From contig NZ_LMCW01000002.1 of the NCBI RefSeq assembly GCF_001424945.1, forward strand, positions 79,141 to 143,140: DNA of 64,000 nt. The letters are read 5' to 3'. The notes beneath the pieces were generated by a model, which was given only the letters and a program-made list of their open reading frames with translations, was not told the origin of the DNA and ran no database searches. Each line of letters opens with the position of its first letter. Positions within the stretch are counted from its first letter, which is position 1. Shown piece after piece: positions 1 to 8,594 of this stretch. Made by a program: the position numbers and the translations under genes. This DNA comes from Rhizobium sp. Root1203. Its GTDB lineage: Bacteria; Pseudomonadota; Alphaproteobacteria; Rhizobiales; Rhizobiaceae.

Positions 1-1221
1 GAGCCGGTCCAGCTCGCTTCGGACCTCGTTGGCGATACTCTGCAGCGAGGACCGGGCAGCCTGCAGGCGCGGATGGCGGGCACCCAGCTGGCTCTCCAGA
101 TTGCCGATAAGTGCCGCTTGCGTTGCATATTGCTGGCGCAGGCTTGTCAGTGCCGTCGAAGTGGCGTTCTGGTCCTGCTGGCCGCCGCCTGCAACGACCT
201 GCTCGAAGCTGAGCTTGGAGGCCGCGTCCGCACGCGTCTTCGCCTGGATTGCCTTGTCCTGCGCCGTCACGAGCAGCGCGTTCAGCGATGTCAGGCGTTG
301 ATCGGAAATCAGCCCCTGCTGGGTCGATGCCATGTCGTTGTCGGCACGGTAGTTTTCCACCGCCTGCTCAGCCTGCTGCAGCTTCTGCCGAAGGTCGGTC
401 AACCGGCCGTCCAGCGCGTTCGCCGTGTTTTCGTAAAGACCGGTGGATGCGGTGCTTTCCTCTTTCAGGAAGGAGGAAACCACCTGGTTGGCAAGCCTTG
501 CTGATTTCTGGGGATCGCGCGTCGTTGCCGCCAGGGAGACGACGTAGGTCGTTGCCTCGCGGGTGATGACGACCGCCTTTTGCAGCGCGCTGATGACAGC
601 CGCTCCATCCGGGCGGCCGGCGGTGAATTCCGGATCCTGGTCGAGGTTCATCGCTTCGGCGACGCGCCTCAAAACGTTGCCGGAGGTCAGGATCTGGGCC
701 TGGCTGTCGACGAGCGCGGACATCATTTCGGGAGAAGGGCCTGTCGGTGAAGACGCTTGGTCGGCCACGCCGATCTGGCGGGGATCGAAATAAAGGCTGG
801 CCTTTGCGGTGAATTTCTGCGGCGTCGTCGGCAAGACGATGCCTCCCGCAAGCGCGCCAAGAAGCGAGAGGCCGAGCACGATCAGGCGACGGTTCCAGAT
901 GGCGGAGATCGCCGATCCCAGGTCAAGAAGCGGCGTGGAAGCATGCGCTGTCTGTTCTTGCGGCATCGGTTCGACCGGGGCGAGCGGCTCCGCGCGGACC
1001 TGCCTCGGCTGTGGGATCGCTGGTTCCGGCGCGCCCGGAGCGTCGGGCGGGACGTCTTCGGCGGCAGGCTCTCTGACAGCGGGGGCTGGTCGCGGCTGGG
1101 CAAAGTCGCTGGGCCGCAGCGTCGGGCTGCGCGCTTGTTGCTTTGGCGGCGGGGCATCGTCATGTTCATAGCTGCGCCATTGCGGCAGCCGACTGACCTT
1201 GTTTTTGTCGAACTGACTCAT
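1..1221 (-). CDS. Wzz/ExoP-like exopolysaccharide chain-length and transport protein (C-terminus outside window)
   Basis: The reading frame starts at 1221 and is still open at base 1, so only the first 407 residues are visible. Residues 20-95 are a proline- and glutamate-rich cytoplasmic segment. A membrane helix lies at about 112-132. A Wzz-type periplasmic domain follows, then a coiled-coil-like stretch rich in Q, A and L from about 265 onward. In this family (GumC/ExoP, polysaccharide co-polymerases) the protein sets chain length during Wzy-dependent polymerisation, and a second helix and often a tyrosine-kinase domain follow; neither can be checked here. The divergent GH5 glycosidase and the polymerase-like gene beyond it support an exopolysaccharide role. 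Confidence 0.85.
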   Translation of the reverse strand, partial: MSQFDKNKVSRLPQWRSYEHDDAPPPKQQARSPTLRPSDFAQPRPAPAVREPAAEDVPPDAPGAPEPAIPQPRQVRAEPLAPVEPMPQEQTAHASTPLLDLGSAISAIWNRRLIVLGLSLLGALAGGIVLPTTPQKFTAKASLYFDPRQIGVADQASSPTGPSPEMMSALVDSQAQILTSGNVLRRVAEAMNLDQDPEFTAGRPDGAAVISALQKAVVITREATTYVVSLAATTRDPQKSARLANQVVSSFLKEESTASTGLYENTANALDGRLTDLRQKLQQAEQAVENYRADNDMASTQQGLISDQRLTSLNALLVTAQDKAIQAKTRADAASKLSFEQVVAGGGQQDQNATSTALTSLRQQYATQAALIGNLESQLGARHPRLQAARSSLQSIANEVRSELDRL

Positions 1222-1335
1222 GAATTCACTCCGGCGCCCCGGCCGGTTTCAGCCGCACTCCCCGGACTTTAGAAATTCTTAGCTAACGGACCGTTAAGTT
1301 GGATGGTCACGATGCAATCACGTCCAACCGAATGA

Positions 1336-2409
1336 ATGCGAAAAACGATGAAAGCGAGTCTCCCAACCCGGTGGCGCCTGACGGCGGCCACTCTGGCAAT
1401 GCTCGTGGTTCATGCAAGCGTGGCCGATGCTGCGGGCCCGTGTCTTCGCGGCGTCAATCTTTCCGGAGCCGAATTCGGGGAGCCGGGAGGCGAGTATTTC
1501 AAGGCCTATGCCTATCCCTCCGAGGAGACGATCGGTTACTTTGCACGGAAGGGCATGAACACCGTTCGCCTGCCGTTTCAGTGGGAACGGCTGCAGCCCC
1601 GGCTTGGGCAGCCGCTGGATGAGAACGAGTTGAAGCGCCTCAAGGACACCGTCGAGCTGCTGCGCGACAAGCGCCTGACGATCATTCTCGATCCGCATAA
1701 TTACGCACATTACAACAAGACGACGATTGGTGACGCTCCCGTGACCTCGTCAGCCTTCGCCGAGTTCTGGGCACGACTGGCGGTCGAATTTTCCGATCAA
1801 CAGGATGTGATTTTTGGCTTGATGAACGAGCCGAACGACATTGCCACGGACGTTTGGCTCAAGGCCGCCAATGCCGCGATCCGAACGATTCGCGCAACGG
1901 GGGCCAACAACCTCATTCTGGTGCCGGGAACCCGATGGACGGGAGCGCATTCCTGGCAGTCGGACGGCCCCGGCGGCGCCAACGGTACCGTCATGCTGGG
2001 CATACGCGATCCGCGCAATCGTTTTGCCTATGAGGTCCATCAGTATTTCGACAGTGATTCGTCAGGAACGCACGCCGAGTGCTCTGGCGGCGAAAAGGCG
2101 CTCGACGCCATGGTGGCGATGACGGAGTGGGCGCGCGAGAACGGCAAGAAGGTATTTCTAGGCGAATTCGGAGTGCCGCAGGACAAGGCCTGCCTCGCAG
2201 CACTGGGGCGGGTGCTCGATCAGATCCAGGCGAACGGCGATGTCTGGCTTGGCTGGACCTATTGGGTTGCCGGCGACTGGTGGCCGGAGAGCGAAGCGCT
2301 GAATATCCAGCCCCACGACGGCCGCGACCGCAAGCAGATGGCCATACTGCAGCAGGCAGCAAGGGCACCGTTTCCGCCCAAGGCCGCCTGCGCGACGGCT
2401 GCGGACTGA
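1336..2409 (+). CDS. Secreted glycoside hydrolase family 5 (endoglucanase-like)
   Basis: This 357-residue protein has a signal peptide (about residues 1-33, ending ADA-A) and a GH5 TIM-barrel. The acid/base glutamate is E165 in LMNEPND and the nucleophile E277 in FLGEFGV, both in canonical contexts; RLPFQWERLQ and HQYFDSD are further GH5 landmarks. It should cleave beta-linked glucan in the periplasm or outside the cell. It is followed 5 bp later by a polysaccharide polymerase-like gene and diverges from a Wzz-like gene, so I infer processing or clearance of the local exopolysaccharide rather than plant cellulose digestion. The substrate cannot be read from the sequence. An in-frame ATG 12 bp downstream is an alternative start. 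Confidence 0.88.
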   Translation: MRKTMKASLPTRWRLTAATLAMLVVHASVADAAGPCLRGVNLSGAEFGEPGGEYFKAYAYPSEETIGYFARKGMNTVRLPFQWERLQPRLGQPLDENELKRLKDTVELLRDKRLTIILDPHNYAHYNKTTIGDAPVTSSAFAEFWARLAVEFSDQQDVIFGLMNEPNDIATDVWLKAANAAIRTIRATGANNLILVPGTRWTGAHSWQSDGPGGANGTVMLGIRDPRNRFAYEVHQYFDSDSSGTHAECSGGEKALDAMVAMTEWARENGKKVFLGEFGVPQDKACLAALGRVLDQIQANGDVWLGWTYWVAGDWWPESEALNIQPHDGRDRKQMAILQQAARAPFPPKAACATAAD

Positions 2410-2414
2410 CTGAC

Positions 2415-3677
2415 ATGGCAAGGCGGGGTCCAGGCGAAGACGAACCCATCGACTACGGCATCCTCTTCGTGAGCGTCCTTGGCGTGACCTACAATGCGAT
2501 ACTTGCCTTCATCAATCACAATCTCGTGCCGCTTGCGCCGACCCATGTCGTTCTTAGCGAAATCCTGCTGCTGACTTTCAGCTTTGTGTTTCTGCTGCGC
2601 AAAGGCCTGTACGCAGAGGATATGGCGCCGCTCGGCTATCTCCTGGCGACGATCTTTCTGACCATCTACGTTATGGCCATCAATCGCGCCGGCTATATCG
2701 ATCATCTCCGCAATGTCATGATCATTTTCGCCTTCGTGGTCATGGGGCGCTGGACCAATGAACGAACGCTCAAGCTGACCTTCAAGGTATGCTGTCTTGC
2801 CGTTCTCGCGGTGCTGGTTTGCGAGATTATATCAACGCCTGCCTATGTTGCGCTCCTTCATCCTGCCGAGTATTTCCAGAATACGCGGGGCGTGCCCCCG
2901 GCGACCTACAGCGACAGCGGGCTGTTTCGTGGAGCCCTCGGTTTCGAAGGGCGTTTCTCTTTCGGTCTGATCGACCACCGTTCGTCGTCGATATTCCTGG
3001 AACAAGTCTCGCTTGCCAATTTCTGTGGCGTGATCGTGATCTACCTCATCAGCTTCGGCAACCGCCTGACCTTGGCGGATCGGCTGATCTTCATCGGAAC
3101 GGTCGTCCTGATCCTTGTCACCAATGATACGCGAACGATGCTGATCTTTACCGTCGTCAGCGCCGTGGGATATGTCGTCTACCCCTGGATTCCCAAGATT
3201 TGCGATTTCCTCATGATGCCGACGATCGTCGTGGTCGGCTTCGTCATTCACGCGTTCCGGCCCGACGCGCACGAGGACGATTTTGTCGGCCGCATCAGCA
3301 GCACGGTCAGGAACATCCTCAACATGGACTTGCCGGCAGCGCTCGGGCTCGAGCTGGATAAGGCAACGACCTTTGTCGACAGCGGCTATGTCTACATAAC
3401 CTATGGCGCCACGATCTTCGGGCTGATCCTCTTCTGGCTCTTCGTTTCCTTCTACCCGGCCGGTCGGACGCCGAACCAGAAGCGCCTCTGCCACGCGCTT
3501 TCGCTGTTCATGTTCCTCAATTTGATGATCGGATCGACTGCGATCTTTTCGATGAAGACGGCGGGCATTCTCTGGCTGCTCGTCGGCTTTCTCAAGGTCA
3601 ACGAAGGCGCTACGGCGGGGATACGCGTTTCGACGCCGCAGGCGGAACGGAATTTTACGCGCTCTGCCGTAAGTTGA
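2415..3677 (+). CDS. VpsF/ExoQ-like polytopic polysaccharide polymerase or ligase
   Basis: This 420-residue membrane protein has about ten hydrophobic segments, starting around residue 13, and a larger loop in the second half (after FRPDAHEDD). The arrangement resembles Wzy/O-antigen ligase-type proteins, and rhizobial VpsF-family proteins look alike. The frame is open further upstream, but that part overlaps the GH5 gene; the ATG at 2415, 5 bp after the GH5 stop, is the natural start, so the two genes are probably co-transcribed. Predicted role: polymerisation of lipid-linked repeat units at the periplasmic face. Such proteins share little sequence identity, so the exact activity is uncertain. 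Confidence 0.65.
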   Translation: MARRGPGEDEPIDYGILFVSVLGVTYNAILAFINHNLVPLAPTHVVLSEILLLTFSFVFLLRKGLYAEDMAPLGYLLATIFLTIYVMAINRAGYIDHLRNVMIIFAFVVMGRWTNERTLKLTFKVCCLAVLAVLVCEIISTPAYVALLHPAEYFQNTRGVPPATYSDSGLFRGALGFEGRFSFGLIDHRSSSIFLEQVSLANFCGVIVIYLISFGNRLTLADRLIFIGTVVLILVTNDTRTMLIFTVVSAVGYVVYPWIPKICDFLMMPTIVVVGFVIHAFRPDAHEDDFVGRISSTVRNILNMDLPAALGLELDKATTFVDSGYVYITYGATIFGLILFWLFVSFYPAGRTPNQKRLCHALSLFMFLNLMIGSTAIFSMKTAGILWLLVGFLKVNEGATAGIRVSTPQAERNFTRSAVS

Positions 3678-3818
3678 TGCAGGTGGCGAAAGCTGCGGCA
3701 GGGATCCGAGGCTGCATTTTCCGAAATTGCTGCGCGCCTGAGAGTGCGCTGCTTGCTCGGCTGCCTGGCTTTGATCTAAGCAGGTCCGCAGGCAGATGCC
3801 GAACGAGGAATGGAAAGC

Positions 3819-4703
3819 ATGATGAAGTATGTATTGACGGTCACGTGCAAGTCGACGCGCGGCATTGTTGCGGCTATCGCCAACTATCTGGCTGATCAGG
3901 GCTGCAATATCATCGATTCCTCGCAGTTCGACGATCTCTCCACCGGCAAGTTCTTCACCCGCGTTTCCTTCATTTCGGAAGAGGGGGTAACGCTTCCCGT
4001 GCTGAAGGAAGGCTTTAAGCCGATAGCCGGAAAGTTTGGCATGGATGCCGAAATCCATGACGGCGAGCACCGCATGAAGGTATTGCTGATGGTCTCCCGC
4101 TTCGGCCACTGCCTGAACGATCTGCTTTACCGCTGGAAGATCGGCGCGCTGCCGATCGATATCGTCGGCGTCGTCTCGAATCATTTCGACTACCAGAAGG
4201 TCGTGGTGAACCACGACATTCCCTTTCACCACATCAAGGTGACGAAGGAGAACAAGCCGCAGGCCGAAGCGCAGATCCTCGATCTCGTGGAGCAGACGGG
4301 AACCGAACTCGTCGTGCTCGCGCGCTACATGCAGGTGTTGTCCGACGCAATGTGCAAGAAGATGTCCGGCAAGATCATAAACATCCACCACTCCTTCCTG
4401 CCGAGTTTCAAGGGAGCAAACCCTTACAAGCAGGCATATGAGCGCGGTGTGAAGCTCATCGGTGCAACGGCACACTACGTCACTGCCGATCTCGACGAAG
4501 GCCCGATCATCGAGCAGGATACGGCGCGCATCACCCACGCGCAGAGCGCCGACGACTACGTATCGATCGGCCGCGACGTCGAAAGCCAGGTCCTGGCACG
4601 CGCCATCCACGCCCATATCCATCGCCGCGTCTTCCTCAACGGCAATCGCACGATCGTCTTCCCGGCAAGCCCCGGCAGCTACGCTTCCGAGCGCATGGGC
4701 TGA
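3819..4703 (+). CDS. purU: Formyltetrahydrofolate deformylase
   Basis: PurU hydrolyses 10-formyl-THF to formate and THF, balancing the one-carbon pool and feeding formate to purine synthesis. The 294 residues comprise an N-terminal ACT domain (about 1-80, with DQGCNIIDSSQFDD) and a formyltransferase domain from about 85. The INIHHSFLPSF segment and LDEGPIIEQD give the family's catalytic Asn-His-Asp context. An ATG at 3810 lies right against the Shine-Dalgarno, whereas GAGGA at 3805-3809 is well spaced for 3819, so I chose 3819 (3822 is also possible). It stands alone, about 140 bp after the polymerase gene. Confidence 0.95.
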   Translation: MMKYVLTVTCKSTRGIVAAIANYLADQGCNIIDSSQFDDLSTGKFFTRVSFISEEGVTLPVLKEGFKPIAGKFGMDAEIHDGEHRMKVLLMVSRFGHCLNDLLYRWKIGALPIDIVGVVSNHFDYQKVVVNHDIPFHHIKVTKENKPQAEAQILDLVEQTGTELVVLARYMQVLSDAMCKKMSGKIINIHHSFLPSFKGANPYKQAYERGVKLIGATAHYVTADLDEGPIIEQDTARITHAQSADDYVSIGRDVESQVLARAIHAHIHRRVFLNGNRTIVFPASPGSYASERMG

Positions 4704-4748
4704 TCGACGCGCAAGCGCCGCGAGGGTTTCATGGGATGTGATCTGACC

Positions 4749-4798
4749 GCTTGCCGATAGCAAGCATTCGATTATCTGCTTATTGTGCAAGATCGAAT
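4749..4798. repeat. Two inverted repeats ahead of the fusion aminotransferase gene
   Basis: GCTTGC (4749-4754) pairs with GCAAGC (4760-4765) across a 5-nt gap. ATTCGAT (4766-4772) then pairs with ATCGAAT (4792-4798) across 19 nt. Both lie between the purU stop and the start of the next gene at 4817. The first could be the weak terminator of purU, the second an operator; the sequence alone does not decide. Confidence 0.45.
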
Positions 4799-4816
4799 CG
4801 CGCGGTGGGGGATATC

Positions 4817-7744
4817 ATGACCGATGAAACGCTTGCTCGGCGTCTCGAGCTTCCGCGTCCGGATGTGACGCCCGCGGAGGCCGGCGACATTCTCCTGTCG
4901 CGCTATGGACTGTCCGGCACGATCAACGAACTTGGCAGCCAGCAGGATCGCAACTACCGCGTCGATACCGGTGAGCGCCGCTATGTGCTTAAGATCTGCC
5001 ACGTGGATTACCAGACCCTCGAGCTGGAGGCGCAGAATGCGGCGATCCGGCATCTGTGCATGAAGGATGACGCGCCGCGCGTTCCGCGGGTCGTCGCCTC
5101 GACGGACGGGCAGGATATCGTTGCGGTCACGGTTCGCGACCAGACCTTCCAGGTGCGCCTGCTGGAGTATCTCGAAGGCGAGGGGCTGACGCAGCGAAAA
5201 TATCTGCCGAAGGTTTCCGTCTCCGCGCTCGGAGCACTCTGCGCGCAGTTGGCCCGGTCGCTTGCGGATTTCGATCATCCCGGCCTCGATCGCAATCTGC
5301 AATGGGATCTCCGCCGCGCCGGACCGGTGGCGGTGCAGCTCCTCTCGGCAATCACCGACAGCGCCGCCCGGGATCGTATCGCCAAGACCATGGTCGCGGC
5401 AGTGCGCCGCATTCAGCCGTTTGCGCCGGCACTGCGCCTGCAGGCCGTGCACCACGATGTGACCGGCGACAATGTCGTCAGTCGGCGCGATGCGCATGGC
5501 CGGTTGATCCCGGACGGCGTCATCGATTTCGGTGACATCATCCGTGGCTGGCTGGTCGGCGATCTGGCCGTGACCTGCGCGTCGCTTTTGCACCAGGCGG
5601 ACGGCGATCCCTTCTATGTGCTGCCGGCCGTCAAGGCCTATCACGACGATTACCCGCTGAAAGACGAGGAGTTGAAGGCGCTCTGGCCGCTCGTCGTCGC
5701 ACGCGCCGTCATTCTGGTTGCCAGCAGCGAGCAGCAGATTTCCATCGATCCGGACAACGACTATGTTCGCGGCAATCTCGAACTTGAGAGACGCATCTTC
5801 GACGTCGCCATGTCGGTACCGTTCGACCTGATGGAAACCGCGATCCTGAAGACTGCCGGGGTCGCGGTCGCTACTGTCGCAACGGAGGGGTGGCAGCCGC
5901 TGCTTCCCGATCTCGATCTGGATACGCTCGCCTATGTCGATCTCGGCGTCCAGAGCCAGCACTTTGCGGCAGGCAATTGGTCGCAAGGCGATATCGACTG
6001 GCGCTTGCTCGCGCGTGCCGCTGCCGAACGTGGGGCGGCCGCGACCCGCTATGGCGAATACCGGCTGTCGCGCGCCAGTCTGCGAAGCGCGAAACCCCCT
6101 GCTACCTATGCGCTGCATGCCGACGTTTGTCTGCCCGCCGGAAGCACCGTCGCGGCGCCCTTTGCCGGCAAGATCGGCTGGCAGGATCATCATCTCGTGT
6201 TGGCAGGCGAGGCTGTGAGCCTTCATCTCGACGGCTTGGACCTTGTCGCGGCCGATGGCGCCGAGGTCGAGCCCGGACAGGCGATCGGAACGGTCTCGGG
6301 CGAGCCATCGTCCCTTGGAGGGCTTCGGGTGCAATTGTCCACCCTTAGGGGTGCGGAGCCGCCGCTCTTTTGCGTGCCTTCCGAGGTTTTCGCCTGGTCG
6401 GCACTTTGCCCATCACCCGCGACCCTGCTCGGCGCGGGCGTCGAGGCGCCGGCTCCTGCGCCGGCGGCGCTCCTTGCCCGCCGCGAAGCGCATTTCGCCC
6501 GCCCGCAGAAAAACTACTACAAGGCTCCGCCGCAGATGGAGCGCGGCTGCAAGGAGCACCTGTTCGATGTCGAGGGGCGCGCCTATCTCGACATGGTCAA
6601 CAATGTCTCCATTCTCGGCCACGGGCATCCGCGTATCGCAGAAGCCGTCAGCGAGCAGTGGCTGAGGCTCAACACCAACTCGCGCTTCCACTATGCGGCG
6701 ATCGCCGAATTCTCCGAGCGTCTCGCGTCTCTGGCCCCGGAAGGCTTGGACGCGGTCTTTCTCGTCAACAGCGGTTCGGAAGCGAACGATCTGGCGCTGC
6801 GGCTCGCCTGGGCCCACACCGGTGCCCGCAACATGCTTTGCCTGCTGGAGGCCTATCATGGCTGGTCGGTGGCAAGCGATGCGGTCTCGACATCGATTGC
6901 AGACAATCCGCAGGCCCTGACGTCAAGGCCCGAATGGGTGCATCCCGTCGCGTCCCCCAATACCTACCGCGGGCAATTCCGCGGCCCGGACTCCACCGGC
7001 GAATATCTTCAAGGGGTGCTGGCTGCACTGCAAGCGGTCGACGAGAAGGGTGGAGGCGTGGCTGGCTTCATCGCCGAGCCGGTCTATGGCAATGCCGGCG
7101 GCATCGCACTCCCGGATGGCTACCTGGCTGCCGTCTATGCGCAAGTGCGCGCCCGAGGCGGTCTCTGCATCGCCGACGAGGTGCAGGTCGGTTATGGCAG
7201 GCTGGGTCATCAGTTCTGGGGCTTCGAACAGCAGGGCGTCGTGCCCGACATGATTACCATCGCAAAGGGCATGGGCAATGGCCACCCGCTCGGCGCGGTG
7301 ATCACGACCCGTGCTATTGCCGAATCGCTTGAAAAGGAAGGCTACTTTTTCTCCTCCACCGGTGGCAGTCCGGTAAGCTGCGTCGTCGGCATGACCGTGC
7401 TCGACATCATGGCCGACGAGCGGCTGCAGGAGAATGCCCGCGTAGTTGGTGACCACCTGAAGAGCCGCCTTTGTGCGCTGATTGAGCGCTATCCGCTCGT
7501 CGGGGCGGTTCACGGCGCGGGTCTCTATCTCGGCGTCGAGTTCGTCCGCGACAGAACGACGCTTGAACCGGCAACGGAAGAGACCGCGGGGATCTGCGAA
7601 CGGCTGCTTGATCTTGGCATCGTCATGCAGCCGACCGGCGATCACCTCAATGTGTTGAAGATAAAGCCGCCGCTCTGCCTGTCGGTCGAGAGCGCGGATT
7701 TCTTCGCGGACACGCTGGAAACTCTACTATCCGACGGTTGGTGA
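4817..7744 (+). CDS. APH-like kinase / M23-like / class-III aminotransferase fusion protein
   Basis: This 975-residue protein has three parts. Residues about 30-350 are an aminoglycoside-phosphotransferase-like kinase with a Brenner-type loop (HHDVTGDN, D214) and a metal-binding DFGD at 237-240. Residues about 440-550 resemble an M23/LytM-type lipoyl-like fold (PFAGKIGWQDHH, EPGQAIGTV). From about 570 there is a class-III PLP aminotransferase fold with the Schiff-base lysine at K817 in TIAKGMGNGHPLG. In animals a hydroxylysine kinase and a phospho-lyase of these two families act in sequence on hydroxylysine or phosphoethanolamine, so a kinase plus phospho-lyase in one chain is a reasonable inference. 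The start at 4817 follows GGTGGGG. It stands alone, and the substrate is unknown. Confidence 0.82.
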   Translation: MTDETLARRLELPRPDVTPAEAGDILLSRYGLSGTINELGSQQDRNYRVDTGERRYVLKICHVDYQTLELEAQNAAIRHLCMKDDAPRVPRVVASTDGQDIVAVTVRDQTFQVRLLEYLEGEGLTQRKYLPKVSVSALGALCAQLARSLADFDHPGLDRNLQWDLRRAGPVAVQLLSAITDSAARDRIAKTMVAAVRRIQPFAPALRLQAVHHDVTGDNVVSRRDAHGRLIPDGVIDFGDIIRGWLVGDLAVTCASLLHQADGDPFYVLPAVKAYHDDYPLKDEELKALWPLVVARAVILVASSEQQISIDPDNDYVRGNLELERRIFDVAMSVPFDLMETAILKTAGVAVATVATEGWQPLLPDLDLDTLAYVDLGVQSQHFAAGNWSQGDIDWRLLARAAAERGAAATRYGEYRLSRASLRSAKPPATYALHADVCLPAGSTVAAPFAGKIGWQDHHLVLAGEAVSLHLDGLDLVAADGAEVEPGQAIGTVSGEPSSLGGLRVQLSTLRGAEPPLFCVPSEVFAWSALCPSPATLLGAGVEAPAPAPAALLARREAHFARPQKNYYKAPPQMERGCKEHLFDVEGRAYLDMVNNVSILGHGHPRIAEAVSEQWLRLNTNSRFHYAAIAEFSERLASLAPEGLDAVFLVNSGSEANDLALRLAWAHTGARNMLCLLEAYHGWSVASDAVSTSIADNPQALTSRPEWVHPVASPNTYRGQFRGPDSTGEYLQGVLAALQAVDEKGGGVAGFIAEPVYGNAGGIALPDGYLAAVYAQVRARGGLCIADEVQVGYGRLGHQFWGFEQQGVVPDMITIAKGMGNGHPLGAVITTRAIAESLEKEGYFFSSTGGSPVSCVVGMTVLDIMADERLQENARVVGDHLKSRLCALIERYPLVGAVHGAGLYLGVEFVRDRTTLEPATEETAGICERLLDLGIVMQPTGDHLNVLKIKPPLCLSVESADFFADTLETLLSDGW

Positions 7745-8089
7745 AAGCGCCGCGGTGGCGTTAACCATTTCGGTCATTTCGCGGCTTTCCGCTTTTTAGT
7801 CAAATGCCCCATTGCCGGAATCAGTGGTGCTTCCTATGTCTGTTTGCGAGCGACGGAAAGCTTCCTGCGTCACACGAATTGCACAAAGAGCTGATAGTGG
7901 TCTTCCAGTGAATTCGGTTGTGGCGGAATGATTTTTTCCTAATCGCCGACATTTTGACACGTTTCGGAATATGTTTCCGACAAGCTGTCCAGTATTGTCT
8001 ACAAATAAAGTAGATTAAGAAAGACAGTCACCGCCGGTCCCGGTGCCCCGGGGCCCAAAGCAAGCGCAACGCAAAGAAAGGAACGAGAC
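7745..8089. other. 345-bp gene-free region with operator-like inverted repeats
   Basis: No credible gene is seen. Relatively AT-rich DNA holds two inverted repeats: TCGGAA-TATGT-TTCCGA (7964-7980) and TCTAC-AAATAAA-GTAGA (7998-8014). A TTGACA hexamer lies at 7954-7959, though no good -10 is found at standard spacing. The region probably carries the promoter and 5' leader of the mini-ORF unit that starts at 8090. Confidence 0.4.
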
Positions 8090-8185
8090 ATGAAAGACAC
8101 CCATATTCTTGCCGCGCTCCTTGAGCGATCCGCGCTTGGAAATGACCGTCCGGGCGCTCTCTCCCGCCCGAACTGTCGAATGTGA
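8090..8185 (+). CDS. Putative 31-residue leader peptide
   Basis: An ATG preceded by a strong Shine-Dalgarno (AAAGGAACGAG) opens a 31-codon frame beginning MKDTHILAALLERSALG and ending NCRM-stop. Its TGA overlaps the GTG of the next mini-ORF (GTGA at 8182-8185). No family is recognised. The good ribosome site and the overlap suggest a translated leader that couples or regulates downstream translation. No conservation data are available, so this is tentative. Confidence 0.4.
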   Translation: MKDTHILAALLERSALGNDRPGALSRPNCRM

Positions 8186-8265
8186 CGTTCGTCCCCCTTC
8201 AAACGGTCCAGACAGGTCAATTCGCCATCGCAAGCGCCACCGCGCTGCAGGAGTTCTACGTATGA
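8182..8265 (+). CDS. Putative 27-residue second leader ORF
   Basis: A GTG overlapping the stop of the first mini-ORF opens 27 codons, and its own TGA (8263-8265) overlaps the ATG of the 64-residue gene at 8262 (ATGA). It has no strong ribosome site of its own, so translation would depend on termination and re-initiation from the first mini-ORF. It could equally be chance, since short open frames are common in GC-rich DNA. Confidence 0.25.
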   Translation: MTFVPLQTVQTGQFAIASATALQEFYV

Positions 8266-8456
8266 AAAAAGAAGTTATCGAATATGCAGGCGTTCCCGTC
8301 GGGATCGTCATTCCGGATGAAAACCGGCTGAAGTTCATCGCAGTGAAGTACCACGTTCACGATCTTGACGAGCAGCATTTCGGCTCGCCAGCCGAGGTGA
8401 AACTCGCAATTCACGATCTGATGACACGCCGCCATCCAAAACCCCTCCATGCCTGA
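8262..8456 (+). CDS. Small hypothetical protein (64 aa)
   Basis: This small soluble protein begins MKKEVIEYAGVPVGIVIPDE and is rich in H, V and charged residues, with no signal peptide or membrane helix. I do not recognise a domain. The start at 8262 follows CAGGAG with good spacing and overlaps the stop of a preceding mini-ORF. A clear factor-independent terminator follows at 8501-8538, so this is a real transcription unit. The frame stays open upstream to 8109, but that part lacks a ribosome site and overlaps the leader ORFs. Confidence 0.7.
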   Translation: MKKEVIEYAGVPVGIVIPDENRLKFIAVKYHVHDLDEQHFGSPAEVKLAIHDLMTRRHPKPLHA

Positions 8457-8500
8457 GGGCATGGTTCAGTCTCGGCCAGGAACGGCCATCAGAAATCTCC

Positions 8501-8538
8501 GACCGGTCCCGCCAGAAGCAGGGCCGGTCTTGTTTTTT
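8501..8538 (+). terminator. Rho-independent terminator after the 64-aa gene
   Basis: GACCGG at 8501-8506 pairs with CCGGTC at 8524-8529, the stem being lengthened inward by CCC/GGG. A T-rich run, TTGTTTTTT, follows directly. It separates the small gene from the P1 peptidase operon. Confidence 0.85.
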
Positions 8539-8594
8539 GGTCCTCCTTGCGGTCCTATCGCGCGCTCCCGGATCACGGTCCGATCGAAGGAAGG

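Noticed and set aside
3674..3895. Small ORF between the polymerase-like gene and purU
   Set aside because: It overlaps the purU start in another frame and shows no family features.
2832..4790. 652-codon open frame on the minus strand across the polymerase-like gene and purU
   Set aside because: It is antisense to two well-supported genes, has the H/D/R-rich composition of a GC-rich shadow frame and no recognisable domain.
8015..8338. 107-codon minus-strand frame opposite the mini-ORF region
   Set aside because: No ribosome site or domain; plus-strand signals (Shine-Dalgarno, overlaps, terminator) explain the region better.
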